64,000 nt of DNA from Bog-756 sp963710495 (GCA_963710495.1 CAVQAI010000011.1:1-64000), one strand, 5' to 3'; numbered from the stretch's first letter, positions 25,634 to 34,692 are shown. Made by a program: numbers and translations. Notes: generated from the sequence alone by a model not told the origin.

Positions 25634-26281
25634 ATGACTCGGATCTGCAGTAAGACGCACATAGTGTCATGCCTACTCATAACCGCCACGGCTACGGTGC
25701 TTACGGCAACCGCGGTATCACCAGCCACCTCGGCGTCCCGTCAAACGCCGCGAAACACTGGGTACGAGGTTCGACGGGCTACTCGAACGCAATCCGTGGC
25801 AGCCGGGTCAGTCCTTGTTGCGTCGTCAGCCGGGTCCTACGGCACCACCCCGACGCCAATCCAGCATGTGGTGGTCGTCTTCCAGGAAAACCACAGCTTC
25901 GACAACGTACTCGGCGTGCTTTGCCAGTCCAGGCCGAAACCATGCGACGGCAGTTCCTCGTATCGGGACGCCAACATCGGCTCGGGCACCCTGGGCACAG
26001 CCGCTGACGTCGTAGCCGACGTGCACCATACCCGAAGGGACCAAGCGAAGGCCCTTGCCGACCAGTGGACGAGCATCGGCGGCTGCACTGCCAAGGCCAA
26101 ACCTCCCTATCGCTGCCTGACGCAGTATCAGCCAGGCCAGATCCCGAACGTCTCAACCCTCGCCTTCTCCTTCGCCGTCTCTGACCGCACGTTCGCCCTT
26201 TCACCTGTCCCAAGCTACGGAGCGCATCTCGACATCACCGGTCTTGGAGTGGTTCCCCACGCTCGATGTCGAGAACCTTGA
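25634..26281 (+). pseudogene. phosphoesterase/phospholipase C family protein, truncated
   Basis: 215 residues. Signal peptide followed by PIQHVVVVFQENHSFDNVLG, the first metal-site motif of the phosphoesterase (PF04185) family of phospholipase C and acid phosphatases. Homology continues through the HHTRRDQ region, IPNVSTLAFSFAVSDRTFA and SYGAH, then stops. The family is normally 400-500 residues with further His/Asp ligands after this point, which are absent; the last about 15 residues (VVPHARCREP) look foreign. The following 280 bases contain no continuation. Likely inactive. Confidence 0.65.
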
Positions 26282-26559
26282 TGCGTGTGCGCTCGAAATC
26301 GCACTGTCGATCCGGCTCCTTCGAGAAGATGGATTTGATCTGCCGGCACCGTCATTTGTCGAGCGGTATCTGCACACTCAGGTATGGGAGAAGCTCGTAG
26401 CAGGAATGCCGAGTTGGTCGGGGCGGCGATGGCTACCCTCGGCATCCATTCGGTCACTCCTTGTGATCCTGCTTGAAGGTCGAGTCGGACTAGTCGAAGC
26501 TGTAGAACCTAAGGCGAGTCGCGTCCCTGCGGCTCCCTAGATCTTCGAGAGGCGGGGCA

Positions 26560-27882
26560 ATGAAGACTGTGATCCGATTGGTAGTTGGCGTCTGCGCTGC
26601 GGCAGCTGGTGTCGTGGCGATCCCTGCGCTGGCAACTTCGGCCTCGGCCGCACCAAGCGCCGTCAACGTTCCATGTTCAGCAGGGGTCGCCGGTCTCGTC
26701 GCCGCGATCACCGCGGCCAACGGTGCCGGAGGCGGAACGGTCAACCTGGCGCCGAACTGCACCTACGTGCTCTCGACGCAGAACAACGCCAGCGCCCTTC
26801 CCATGATCGGTGGATTCAATGGGTTGCCGGTCATCTCCACTGCGATCACGGTGAATGGTGTCAACACGACGATCACTCGCAATAGCACCAAGCCCTTCCG
26901 CTTCTTCGAGGTCGACGGCCCCGGCGGAAATCTCACGGCACGGGGCGTGACGCTGACTAACGGGCTCGCTCCGGCAGGTGGGGCCATCTTGAACGCCGAG
27001 GGGACCGTCGCTCTGACGAAGTGCAAGGTGAACGGCAATACTGCGCAGCAGGGCGGGGGTGGGATTGCCAGCGGCGTCACCAATCCGGCGGACCTCGGAC
27101 CGATCGGGAGCTTGACGCTCAACCTCACTCAAGTCGACAACGACACCGTTCTGGCGACGGGCGGCATGGGAGGTGGCGGCGGCATCCTCAACCACGCGGG
27201 GACCGCCACGCTCAACGGATCCGAGGTCGACGGCAACCTGTCCCAAGGAGGGGGCGGCGGGATCGCCAGCGGCACCGCGAACGGCGGAGCCGCGGGCGGC
27301 AGCAACCTGGTCCTCAACTTCAGTGAGGTCGACAACAACACCTCCAACGGCGGCCCGGCGGCCGGTGCTGGGGGGATTGCCAATGGCGGCTCGGCGACGC
27401 TCACGCTGAGCCGGGTCAATGGCAACACTGCTCCCGGTGCGACGGGCGGGGGGATCCTGAATCATGGCGTCATGGCCCTCAACCTTGTCCAGGTCAGCAA
27501 CAACTCCACCCCGACCGACACGAGTGGTGATCAAGGAGACGGTGGCGGGATCGGAAACCTCAACCTCTCCGAGGTCGGCGCGGCCAACCCGAGCGGGGTC
27601 CTCACCCTCAACCTGACCACCGTGAGCGGGAACAGCGCATCCGGGCTCGGCGGGGGGATTGCCGATGTCGGCGTGGATACCCAAGGCGGCCTCACGGCTC
27701 CCGCCGGGCCTCTTTCGTTGAAACTCTCAGCTGTCACTGGAAACACTGCCGGCGTGGACGGGGGCGGTATCTACACGGCGTCGGGAGCGGGGAGCCCGGT
27801 CTCGCTGGTCTTGAGCCTCGTGTTCCACAATGCTCCGAACAACTGCTCTCCGGGGGGAAGCATCAAGGGGTGCTTCGGCTGA
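26560..27882 (+). CDS. secreted right-handed beta-helix protein
   Basis: 440 residues with GAGAGGCGGGGCA before ATG. Signal peptide 1-30 (VVGVCAAAAGVVAIPALATSASA). VPCSAGVAGLVAAITAANGAGGGTVNLAPNCTY is the usual cap of bacterial parallel beta-helix proteins. Repeats follow: GG.ILN, LTL(N)LS.V(D/N)(N/G)NT...GGGGIA, about 20-25 residues per turn. This is the pectate-lyase-like superfamily, but no lyase or hydrolase catalytic residues are recognised, so adhesion or carbohydrate binding is as likely as catalysis. A C-terminal NNCSPGGSIKGCFG may be disulfide-capped. Confidence 0.85.
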   Translation: MKTVIRLVVGVCAAAAGVVAIPALATSASAAPSAVNVPCSAGVAGLVAAITAANGAGGGTVNLAPNCTYVLSTQNNASALPMIGGFNGLPVISTAITVNGVNTTITRNSTKPFRFFEVDGPGGNLTARGVTLTNGLAPAGGAILNAEGTVALTKCKVNGNTAQQGGGGIASGVTNPADLGPIGSLTLNLTQVDNDTVLATGGMGGGGGILNHAGTATLNGSEVDGNLSQGGGGGIASGTANGGAAGGSNLVLNFSEVDNNTSNGGPAAGAGGIANGGSATLTLSRVNGNTAPGATGGGILNHGVMALNLVQVSNNSTPTDTSGDQGDGGGIGNLNLSEVGAANPSGVLTLNLTTVSGNSASGLGGGIADVGVDTQGGLTAPAGPLSLKLSAVTGNTAGVDGGGIYTASGAGSPVSLVLSLVFHNAPNNCSPGGSIKGCFG

Positions 27883-28162
27883 AAGCAGGCGCCTGAGACT
27901 CATCAGGCGGGGGCTCCTTCCGAGGAGCACCGGGTTGGAACGCGAAACTCGTCGGAACGGACCAGGGAGGGGAGGTCCCCATCCTCGATTCTCGATTTCG
28001 ATCTGGGGCCTCGGCCTGGGGTCCAACGGTTGCTTGCGGATGAGAAGCCGGATAACCACTGTCATCCGGTTATTCAACTCTGAGTCAGACCGCAAGGAAC
28101 ACACGGGGGCCGCTCGGCCCGCAGGCGGCATTTCCTTGCCAGCGTCATAGGGGGCACGGCCC

Positions 28163-28609
28163 TTAGACCAACGCCGCCTTCGCCTCCTGTCTCTTGGCCT
28201 CATTCAGGGTCGTTAGGAATCGCTTGGCCCCACGTCTGGCCAATCGGTCTGCCTCGACGTCTCCGACCAGCGGTATTAGCTCGATGAGGTCTCGCCGATG
28301 GTTCAGCCCGTGCGGACCGAAGTCCACGTACCATTGCCCGTCCATTGCCCACAGGTGGACGACCCTGCCCAGCAAGCTCCAAGCCGTGGTTGCGGTGACG
28401 TTGGCGACAGGCACCGAGGCCACCTTTGAGGCTCCCCGCCAGAGTCTTACCCAGCCCCTGTCGATCTCCAGTCTGCCTGGCTCAAACGATCCGAGCCATC
28501 TTCTGGCGACGTTGACATCCATGGCAAAGCCAACCGCCTCTACCGTTGCATCCTGATGACCGAATGGCCGCTCGGGCATTCGATCAGAGGGAGAACTCGC
28601 GACTTCCAT
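28163..28609 (-). CDS. hypothetical cytosolic protein
   Basis: About 148 residues; GGGAGG is four bases before the chosen ATG (28609), with another ATG at 28522 (MDVNVARRWLGSF). The conserved-looking core is EPGRLEIDRGWVRLWRGASKVASVPVANVTATTAWSLLGRVVHL, then WYVDFGP, and a basic helical C-terminus. A compact beta-rich PH-like fold is plausible. The frame extends to 28993, but that part is Pro/Arg-rich and unconvincing. No family recognised. Confidence 0.6.
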   Translation of the reverse strand: MEVASSPSDRMPERPFGHQDATVEAVGFAMDVNVARRWLGSFEPGRLEIDRGWVRLWRGASKVASVPVANVTATTAWSLLGRVVHLWAMDGQWYVDFGPHGLNHRRDLIELIPLVGDVEADRLARRGAKRFLTTLNEAKRQEAKAALV

Positions 28610-29051
28610 CAAACCTCCCATGAGGGAACTGGTCTCATTGTCGGCCGTAGCCGGGTAGGGGTCCAGGGTCGAAGGTCCTCTATTCGGATGCGCCCATGCC
28701 TCCCAGATTTCGAGACCAGATGGTGCTCCCGAAAGGGTGGAGAGAGGATCTGTGTGGCCCTTCGGATCCCAGAGGACCTGGTGGTCTGGCCGTGTCCGTG
28801 CAGTCGGTGCGTGGGGGAGGGGTGACACCTCTGACTTCCGGCCCAGGCCAGGTTGCCAGGGGGAGTCCGTCAGTAGCCGGCAGAGTCGGACGGTGTGCAG
28901 GTCGCCAGAGAGTGTCGGACGATGCCTGATCCCGGGCGGTATTCCGGGCAGTCCGACCAAGCCTGTCGCCGCAGGAGGACCGATGACAGACACATAGAGC
29001 CATCCCTATTGCCCCATGACGGATTCACAGGGCGAGGGCCGAGGTCAGGGA
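28610..29051. other. intergenic, no supported gene
   Basis: About 440 bases. Overlapping open frames exist on both strands but none combines a ribosome site, length and sensible composition. A strong AGGAGG at 28975 leads only to a four-codon frame (ATG ACA GAC ACA TAG). Confidence 0.4.
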
Positions 29052-29426
29052 CTACCTTGGAACATTCGGCGGAGAGGGTGGCTCTCGGACCAACCGCCTC
29101 GCATACGTGCGGGAGAAGCCGAACTCCTCGGCGATCTCAGTGAGGGTCATACCGGCGGCGAGGGCCGCCCGGATGGCAGAGCCCCGAGCGATGCGCCGCC
29201 AAATCTCGAACTTATCCATTCCCTCGTCGACCACATGCCGGTAGGCGTCGGCGTTGGAGGTACGGAGAATCTCGTCGATCTCTTCGCCCCGCTCCGCCCT
29301 GGCTCGGGCCTCAGAAACGCCCTGGATCAAGTGTTCGAGTGCCCCCTCGGCGTCGCGCAGCGCGTCGATCAGCTCGCTCGTGGCGTTGAGCATCTCCTGG
29401 GTGAGGCTGTCGTCATCGGCCATCAT
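29052..29426 (-). CDS. helix-turn-helix protein with helical N-terminus
   Basis: About 124 residues. The N-terminal 60 residues are helical and acidic (NATSELIDALRDAEGALEHL). A helix-turn-helix lies near the C-terminus (ALAAGMTLTEIAEEFGFSRTYARRL). No clear ribosome site; two adjacent ATGs could start it or it may be leaderless. It shares architecture with 23173-23526. Possibly a repressor belonging to an old mobile element. Confidence 0.68.
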   Translation of the reverse strand: MMADDDSLTQEMLNATSELIDALRDAEGALEHLIQGVSEARARAERGEEIDEILRTSNADAYRHVVDEGMDKFEIWRRIARGSAIRAALAAGMTLTEIAEEFGFSRTYARRLVREPPSPPNVPR

Positions 29427-29604
29427 CAAAGGCGTACACCCAGCGGGTTGTCAGCCGCAACCAAGGTTCACCGAGGGGCCGACCTTTCCGTCGGGCCAAA
29501 GTCGCCGGCATGGCGGAAAATGCGAAGCGGAACCGAGGTTCCCACCGCCCGCGTCGACTCTGGATCCGTCGAGAGAAGGTCCAGGCAGTTGGAACGCTTT
29601 CGTG

Positions 29605-29624
29605 AACGGAACTCGAGTTCCGTT
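29605..29624. promoter_or_regulatory. perfect 20-base palindrome
   Basis: AACGGAACTC followed by its exact reverse complement GAGTTCCGTT. Operator-sized and symmetric, but no promoter or gene start is assigned nearby. It may be an orphan regulator site. Confidence 0.4.
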
Positions 29625-29758
29625 GACGATGGTCAGCATTACCCATAGGTTGCGCCAGTCCTCCGGCGAAATACCCCGTCAAGTCCAACTACTTCCCGTC
29701 GTCCCGCTTCGCCAACGACTTTGGGGAGTAGCAGATCCCGTGGCGGAACGCGGGAGCG

Positions 29759-29791
29759 CAAGGCCCCCCTCACCGCATCGAGGGGGCCTTG
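29759..29791. terminator. GC-rich hairpin, probably a bidirectional terminator
   Basis: CAAGGCCCCCCTC / GAGGGGGCCTTG with one bulged base and an eight-base loop. Among the strongest stems in the window. It follows a gene-tail-like frame on the plus strand. Confidence 0.65.
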
Positions 29792-30219
29792 TCGCGTCTA
29801 GGCGGAGTCGATGAACTCACGATGTTGACAGCATGAATCAAGCTGGCATCGGACCGAGGTGGAGAGCAGGCAGGTGAGCGGCCCACAGCCCGTCCGACTG
29901 ACCAGGCAAGGGCGGGTTATTGACCGTCACCCAACGGCACCTATGCACAGCGCAGCCTGCGTCAAATCTGAGGTCATGGCTCTCGATGAAGGTCTCGCAG
30001 AGCGTTGGAATCAAGGACTCAGTCCATTCCAACGTTCATCAGTCAGAATCGACCACCGGGCAGGAATCTCTCTAACCCCTGGGGCGGAACACGTGTCGGG
30101 CCCGTAGAGCGGCTAGGAGGACGGCTCCCCGCTCCGGGGCCTCCGGCAGTGGTCAACAGCGAAAGATTCAATCCTTGGTGTCGTCCCGGCCTACTTCTTC
30201 GGACTCGCCGCGGGTGCGC

Positions 30220-30255
30220 GACAAGGGCCCCGCTCATGAGAGCGAGGCCCTTGTC
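30220..30255. terminator. terminator-like hairpin downstream of 30295-30773
   Basis: 16-base arms (GACAAGGGCCCCGCTC with GAGCGAGGCCCTTGTC, one mismatch) around an ATGA loop, 40 bases beyond the stop of the minus-strand secreted-protein gene. Confidence 0.7.
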
Positions 30256-30294
30256 TTCACCGATCCGGATCCCGGAATCAGTGGGTGCATGGGA

Positions 30295-30773
30295 TTAGCT
30301 GATCTTCAACGGCTTTGGTGAAGTGACGGTCACCCCGTCTGTGCCGAGGCACACCTCGCCCTCGTACTTGCCCGGGAGTTTGAATCCGGCCGTCGAGGCG
30401 GTCACAACACCGGAAATCTTAACGGCCGACGGATTCTTGGTATTGGTCTTGGCGTAGCCGGGGCAGTGCTTCGCCGAAGTGGCCGTCACCGTCGGAGCGC
30501 CGAACGTCACCGTCTTACCGCTGACCCACGGCACGATCCCGCCGGTCGCTATCGACGTGTCCATAAGCGGCACGGACGCCCCGCCCGTGTCGGCCCCGTT
30601 GACGTCAGTGCATCCACTAATGGTGATGGTCGTGGTTACCTGCCGGCAATGCTGGTGCACACCGTCTTGCCTTTGGGCCCGCTTGCAGCCGAAGCCGCGC
30701 CGCCGGTCAGTGCCAGTGACAATCCTGATGCCGGGATGGCGAGCGCCGCTGCGAGTAGAAGAATTCGCTTCAT
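30295..30773 (-). pseudogene. secreted protein gene interrupted by a one-base frameshift
   Basis: The ATG at 30773 has AAGGAG nine bases upstream and encodes a clear signal peptide (KRILLLAAALAIPASGLSLA). KTVCTSIAG then shifts near 30640 into a frame reading VTTTITISGCTDVNG and on to VTVTSPKPLKIS. Adding one base restores a 159-residue protein of the two-Cys exported beta type (GCT; KHCPGY; GEVCLG). A terminator follows. Because only one lesion separates otherwise well-preserved halves, it may be intact in reality. Confidence 0.72.
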
Positions 30774-31548
30774 ATGAGTGTTCTCCTTGCTGTTGTTGAA
30801 CTGTTCTCTGCTCAGGGGGTTCGCCCTGTCCTGGCGTTTCCCTAGATGAGAACGGCGTTTTGGCCGGTATGTTGGCCCAGAGCTGGCCATAGATGCCACC
30901 AACTCCTCGACCCCGGTGGCGGTGTTGGGTTTGCGTAGGGAGCCAAGCAGTGATCACTCCACGAACTGACCCTGTCCCGGAACGCCCGATAGCTGGGACA
31001 CCGAGCGTTCCCCAATCTCGGTTCAGCTACTGGGTCCTATTACATAGTTGGCGGGCCGACGAGTCATTCAGGACCTAGTCAGAACTTCGTCCGTCTCCGT
31101 CCGTGAGAGGTCGAAACGGTGCAAAGTGGCGACAATTCGTGAGCATTCGAATCCGTGCTCCAGTGGTCATCTCTTCTGCTCAGAGAGTCGCGCTCGGTGT
31201 CCCTCTCAGGGTGGAGACACGGGTTCGAACCCCGTTGGGACTGGTCATCGTTATCGCTGTTAAGAGGGGTGATGATGGCTTTTCGGATCTCAACGAGGTG
31301 TGACCGCCTGGGCACGCTCGCGTTCGCGACAGTTGCCCGCCCGTGACCGGCACCTCGGGGACGGTCTCCGGGCACCGACGGAGCGGGATTGGGACGACCC
31401 CAGGTGATGCTCGGCTGGGACGCCTTCCGTGTGGTTGCTAAGGGACCCGGCGTCAGCCCACTCCCGGGCGCCAGCTGGTACGGAGCAGGCTTTTCGGTGA
31501 CGTGGCATGCTAGCCACCAGAGTGTCCTTGGAGGTTAAGGGGGCCGGC
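30774..31548. other. intergenic region containing tRNA-like copy B
   Basis: 775 bases without a supported gene. Holds the promoter of the minus-strand secreted protein, the second tRNA 3'-end-like sequence (31201-31243) and the promoter of the FAD oxidoreductase. Confidence 0.45.
31201..31243 (+). repeat. tRNA 3'-end-like sequence, copy B
   Basis: 42 of 43 bases identical to 10294-10336, same orientation, including the full T-arm and the TGGGACT-G acceptor strand, but followed by GTC rather than CCA. A weak GTGTC...GACAC pairing precedes the T-arm. No 5' tRNA half was found. Together with copy A it frames 20.9 kb. Confidence 0.65.
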
Positions 31549-32913
31549 GTGACGAGTGGTGTGGGTTCTCGGGACGCGGTTGACCAGCTGCGCTCGGCGG
31601 TCGCAGGTGAGGTGTATACGCCTGACGACACCGGCTACGAGCAGGTCCGCCGGATCCACAACGGGATGATCGACAAGCGGCCGGCGGTGATCGTGCGCTG
31701 CCAGAACACCGCTGATGTTGTGGATGCCGTTAACTTCGCCCGCGAGCACGAGTTGGAGATTTCCATTCGGGGCGGCGGCCACAATGTGGCCGGGCGCGCC
31801 CTCACCGATGGCGGGCTAATGGTCGACACCCAGACCATGAAGGGGGTACACGTAGATCCGGCCTCGCGTCGGGTCCGCGCTCAGCCCGGATTGACGTGGA
31901 ACGAATACAACCGGGCCACCGCCGCCTACGGTCTCGCTACGACCGGGGGCGTTGTCTCTACCACCGGCATCGCGGGACTCACTCTCGGCGGTGGCCTGGG
32001 CTGGCTCATGGGCAAGTACGGCATGGCCGTCGACAACGTACGATCGGTCGAGGTCGTCGGCGCCAACGGCCAGATCTTCACCGCCGACGAGCAGCAGCAC
32101 ACCGATCTCTACTGGGCCTTGCGCGGCGGCGGTGGGAACTTCGGCGTTGCCTCGTCGTTCGAGTACGACGCCCATCCCGTGTCGACTGTTTTCGGCGGGC
32201 TCATTGCCTTCGCCCTCCCCGACGCACCAAGGGTGTGGGAGTTCTTTGGCGACTTCTCCGCGGATGCCCCCGACGAGCTGGTTCTTATGATGGCGCTGGT
32301 CCACGCGCCAGACGGATCGGGCCACAAGATAGCCGCTGTCGGCATGTGTCACTGCGGCAACCTTTCTGACGGCGAGGAGGCCGCCGCCGCGATCCGCAGT
32401 GCAGCCACGCCGCTCATTGACATGCTCGGACCGCTGCCCTACCCGGTCCAGAACACGCTGCTCGACGCGGGGTTCCCGAAAGGTGCCCGCAACTACTGGA
32501 AGTCGGCCTACTTCAAAGAGATAACAGCAGAGACGGTCGCGCTGATGGTCGAACGGTTCGCGCAGACTCCGTCAATCATGACTGGGATGGTGATCGAACA
32601 CTTCCACGGCGCCGTCACGCGCGTCCCCGCCACAATGACGGCGTTCCCGCACCGCGAACCGGGCTACAACCTCGTCATCCCCGGGGTATGGCCCGACGCC
32701 AAAGACGACGACGCCAATATTGCCTGGGTGCGTGACACCTACGACGCCTTGACGCCGTACATGGCCGAGGCTGTCTATGTGAACTATTTGGGCGATGACG
32801 ACACCAGTCGAGTGCAGGCCGCCTACGGCCCCTGCTGGGAGCGGCTGCAGCAGGTCAAGCGCTCGTACGACCCTGACAACGTATTTCACCTCAACCAGAA
32901 CATCGTGCCCTAA
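31549..32913 (+). CDS. FAD-linked oxidoreductase, BBE-type
   Basis: 454 residues from GTG with AAGGGGG before it; an ATG 14 codons upstream is an alternative. FAD_binding_4 domain with RGGGHNVAG (His78 is the usual covalent FAD attachment), TGGVVSTTGIAGLTLGGGLGWLMGKYG and LRGGGGNFGV. The C-terminus carries the BBE motif region (NYLGDDDTSRVQAAYG..WERLQQVKRSYDPDNVFHLNQNI). Family members oxidise alcohols, sugars or alkaloid-type substrates with O2 or other acceptors; the substrate is not predictable. Lacks a signal peptide, so cytosolic. Confidence 0.93.
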   Translation: MTSGVGSRDAVDQLRSAVAGEVYTPDDTGYEQVRRIHNGMIDKRPAVIVRCQNTADVVDAVNFAREHELEISIRGGGHNVAGRALTDGGLMVDTQTMKGVHVDPASRRVRAQPGLTWNEYNRATAAYGLATTGGVVSTTGIAGLTLGGGLGWLMGKYGMAVDNVRSVEVVGANGQIFTADEQQHTDLYWALRGGGGNFGVASSFEYDAHPVSTVFGGLIAFALPDAPRVWEFFGDFSADAPDELVLMMALVHAPDGSGHKIAAVGMCHCGNLSDGEEAAAAIRSAATPLIDMLGPLPYPVQNTLLDAGFPKGARNYWKSAYFKEITAETVALMVERFAQTPSIMTGMVIEHFHGAVTRVPATMTAFPHREPGYNLVIPGVWPDAKDDDANIAWVRDTYDALTPYMAEAVYVNYLGDDDTSRVQAAYGPCWERLQQVKRSYDPDNVFHLNQNIVP

Positions 32914-33029
32914 GCGCATACGGCGGCGAGCTCCGGCCCGAGCTCTGACTCGCGGCCGGGCATTTAGAAGCTGCCCACTTGGTCGACGCGTCCGCGGATT
33001 TAACGTCTTCTCCCGACTCCGGCTCGGTA

Positions 33030-33443
33030 TCATTCGGCCGCGCCGACCTCAGCGAGGCGGCGATCGATCTCGGCCCCCATGATCTTGCAGTCCGTTGCTG
33101 GGTGGTCGTAACGGCAGAGCAGCGCGCCGGAAAGGTAGTCCCGGGCTTGATTCAATTTGGCAATCTGGTCATCGAGGGCTTTGAGTCGGTGTTCAGCGAC
33201 AGCCTTCCATTCGCTGACGTCCGACGCTTCGAGGATTCTGGCGATCTCAACCAACGCGAGCCCAGCGTCCTGGAGCATGCCTATGAAGACGAGTCTTCGG
33301 AGCGTCTCGACACGGTAGCGGCGCTGCCCGGACGTTCGAGCATCGGCGACGAGCAGGCTGATGCGTTCGTAGTAGCGGATCGTCGAAGTAGCGACCCGGG
33401 CTCGTTCGGCGACCTCTCCGATGGTAAGCAGTTCTTCAGACAC
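33030..33443 (-). CDS. MerR-family transcriptional regulator
   Basis: 137 residues from GTG 33443. The N-terminal winged helix LLTIGEVAERARVATSTIRYYERISLL, then SGQRRYRVETLRRLVFIGMLQDAGLAL, is a textbook MerR DNA-binding region. A helical dimerisation segment follows (KALDDQIAKLNQARDYLSGAL). It ends CRYDHPATDCKI, a C...DH...C set that could bind a metal or sense redox state, unlike SoxR's four-Cys cluster. Divergent from a methyltransferase with a 46-base shared promoter containing a dyad, so autoregulation and control of that gene are likely. Confidence 0.9.
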   Translation of the reverse strand: MSEELLTIGEVAERARVATSTIRYYERISLLVADARTSGQRRYRVETLRRLVFIGMLQDAGLALVEIARILEASDVSEWKAVAEHRLKALDDQIAKLNQARDYLSGALLCRYDHPATDCKIMGAEIDRRLAEVGAAE

Positions 33444-33456
33444 GCATCCACTTGAC

Positions 33457-33472
33457 TTGAAGTCGAGTTCAA
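33457..33472. promoter_or_regulatory. candidate MerR operator
   Basis: TTGAA-GTCGAG-TTCAA, a 16-base near-perfect palindrome lying midway between the MerR start (33443) and the divergent methyltransferase start (33489), with TTGACA/TTGACT hexamers at its sides. Position and symmetry fit MerR control of both genes. Confidence 0.6.
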
Positions 33473-33488
33473 CTGTCAAGGTGGATAG

Positions 33489-34124
33489 GTGGACGATCAG
33501 CACTCACCGCCCAATCACCACGCCGACTACCCAAGTTTTTCGGGTGTCGTTGGGTTGATCGCTGCTCTCAGCATGGCCTTCGGTCGAAAGGGCGACGCAA
33601 GGCTTGCCGTACGACTGACCGGGATGGAATCGGGCGACACCGTTGTGGACGTCGGGTGCGGTCCCGGAGTCGCAGCCCGCTACGCGGCTCGATTGGGTGC
33701 GAACGTTACCGGAATCGATCCAGCTCCGGTCATGTTGCGGGTCGCGAGACTCTGCACCCGGCGTGCGGCGAAGGTGCGATACATCGAAGGTGCCGCTGAG
33801 TCGATCCCTCTACCCGACGATTCCGCTTCGATCGTCTGGTCGATCGCCACGGTCCATCACTGGTCAGACATCGAGGCCGGACTTCGAGAAGTATGCCGCG
33901 TGCTCATCCCCGGTGGTCGGTTGGTCGCAATGGAGCGGAGGGCGGAAGAAGGGGCCCGAGGTCACGCAAGCCATGGCTGGACCGACGAACAGGCCACCGC
34001 CTTTATGAATCGGTGTCGCGAACACGGCTTTACCGATGTTCACCTGGAGCGAGCGACGACCGGACGCCGATCGACGGTCAGCGTCGTAGCCGGGCACTGT
34101 GACCATCCTCCTTTTCATAGGTAG
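33489..34124 (+). CDS. class I SAM-dependent methyltransferase
   Basis: 211 residues from GTG with CAAGGTGGATAG upstream. Motif I VVDVGCGPGVAARYAARLG (about 55-73), acidic motif II ID at 79-80, motif post-I region EGAAESIPLPDDSASIVWSIATVHHW, then PGGRLVAMERR: a Methyltransf_11-type domain. Substrate unknown. Controlled, by position, by the divergent MerR. Confidence 0.9.
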   Translation: MDDQHSPPNHHADYPSFSGVVGLIAALSMAFGRKGDARLAVRLTGMESGDTVVDVGCGPGVAARYAARLGANVTGIDPAPVMLRVARLCTRRAAKVRYIEGAAESIPLPDDSASIVWSIATVHHWSDIEAGLREVCRVLIPGGRLVAMERRAEEGARGHASHGWTDEQATAFMNRCREHGFTDVHLERATTGRRSTVSVVAGHCDHPPFHR

Positions 34125-34235
34125 CAACACCCCAAGACGGAGCTGGCGAAAGGACGCCAGACGAAGCGGTGCGGGAGAGATGACAGAGTTCGGCCGGCGG
34201 ACCGGTAGCGATCTCTGCTGCCGCCCGATGGACTG

Positions 34236-34398
34236 GGACGCCTGTGGGCGGCCCCCACGTTCAGTGGTGCGCTCGCGTCGGCAGCTCCGGCACTGCAGTG
34301 TCATCCACCATTGGAATTCATGTCTCCCCGGACCACGAGAATCGGGGGTCCTGACAACCGCAGTTTGGGCATGCCATGTTGGTCTGCACCGCTTTCAC
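34236..34398 (-). pseudogene. decayed zinc-ribbon gene
   Basis: Closely related to 14691-14858, including the upstream GGGAGGTCGGCGAC. It reads VKAVQTNMACPNCGCQDP, shifts frame to PPILVVRGDMNSNGG, then shifts again to TLQCRSCRRERTTERG. Both CxxC pairs survive but in different frames. Confidence 0.75.
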
Positions 34399-34692
34399 GT
34401 CGCCGACCTCCCGATGGAATGGCCGTACCCTCCCATCTCGGCCGCCGCTGAAGGATTCCACGGATATGCCTTCGTCGCGCCATTCGTGAACATCCTCCGT
34501 TCGCCCAGCAGTCGGCAACCACAGGCCGTGCCGCATGGTCGGAATTCGAGCGGGGCGGGGTACCCCAAATCCCTCAAATCCCCGGGCTCGATGGCTTCGG
34601 ACCGGGTTGTCCATCGCATGCTTGGGCCCGGTGCAGCCGAATCGGAATATCTTTGCTACATGGCTGACGCTCCTCAACACAGTGGAGGCGCA

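Larger units (their letters stand above)
29427..30294. other. intergenic with palindrome and two terminator-like hairpins
   Basis: 870 bases without an intact gene. It holds a perfect 20-base palindrome (29605-29624) and strong hairpins at 29759-29791 and 30220-30255. A short frame ending KSNYFPSSRFANDFGE at 29730 looks like the tail of a lost gene, followed 30 bases later by the first hairpin. Confidence 0.45.

Noticed and set aside
28975..28997. AGGAGG followed by a four-codon frame (ATG ACA GAC ACA TAG), possible leader peptide
   Set aside because: No attenuator-like hairpins or downstream biosynthetic gene; probably chance.
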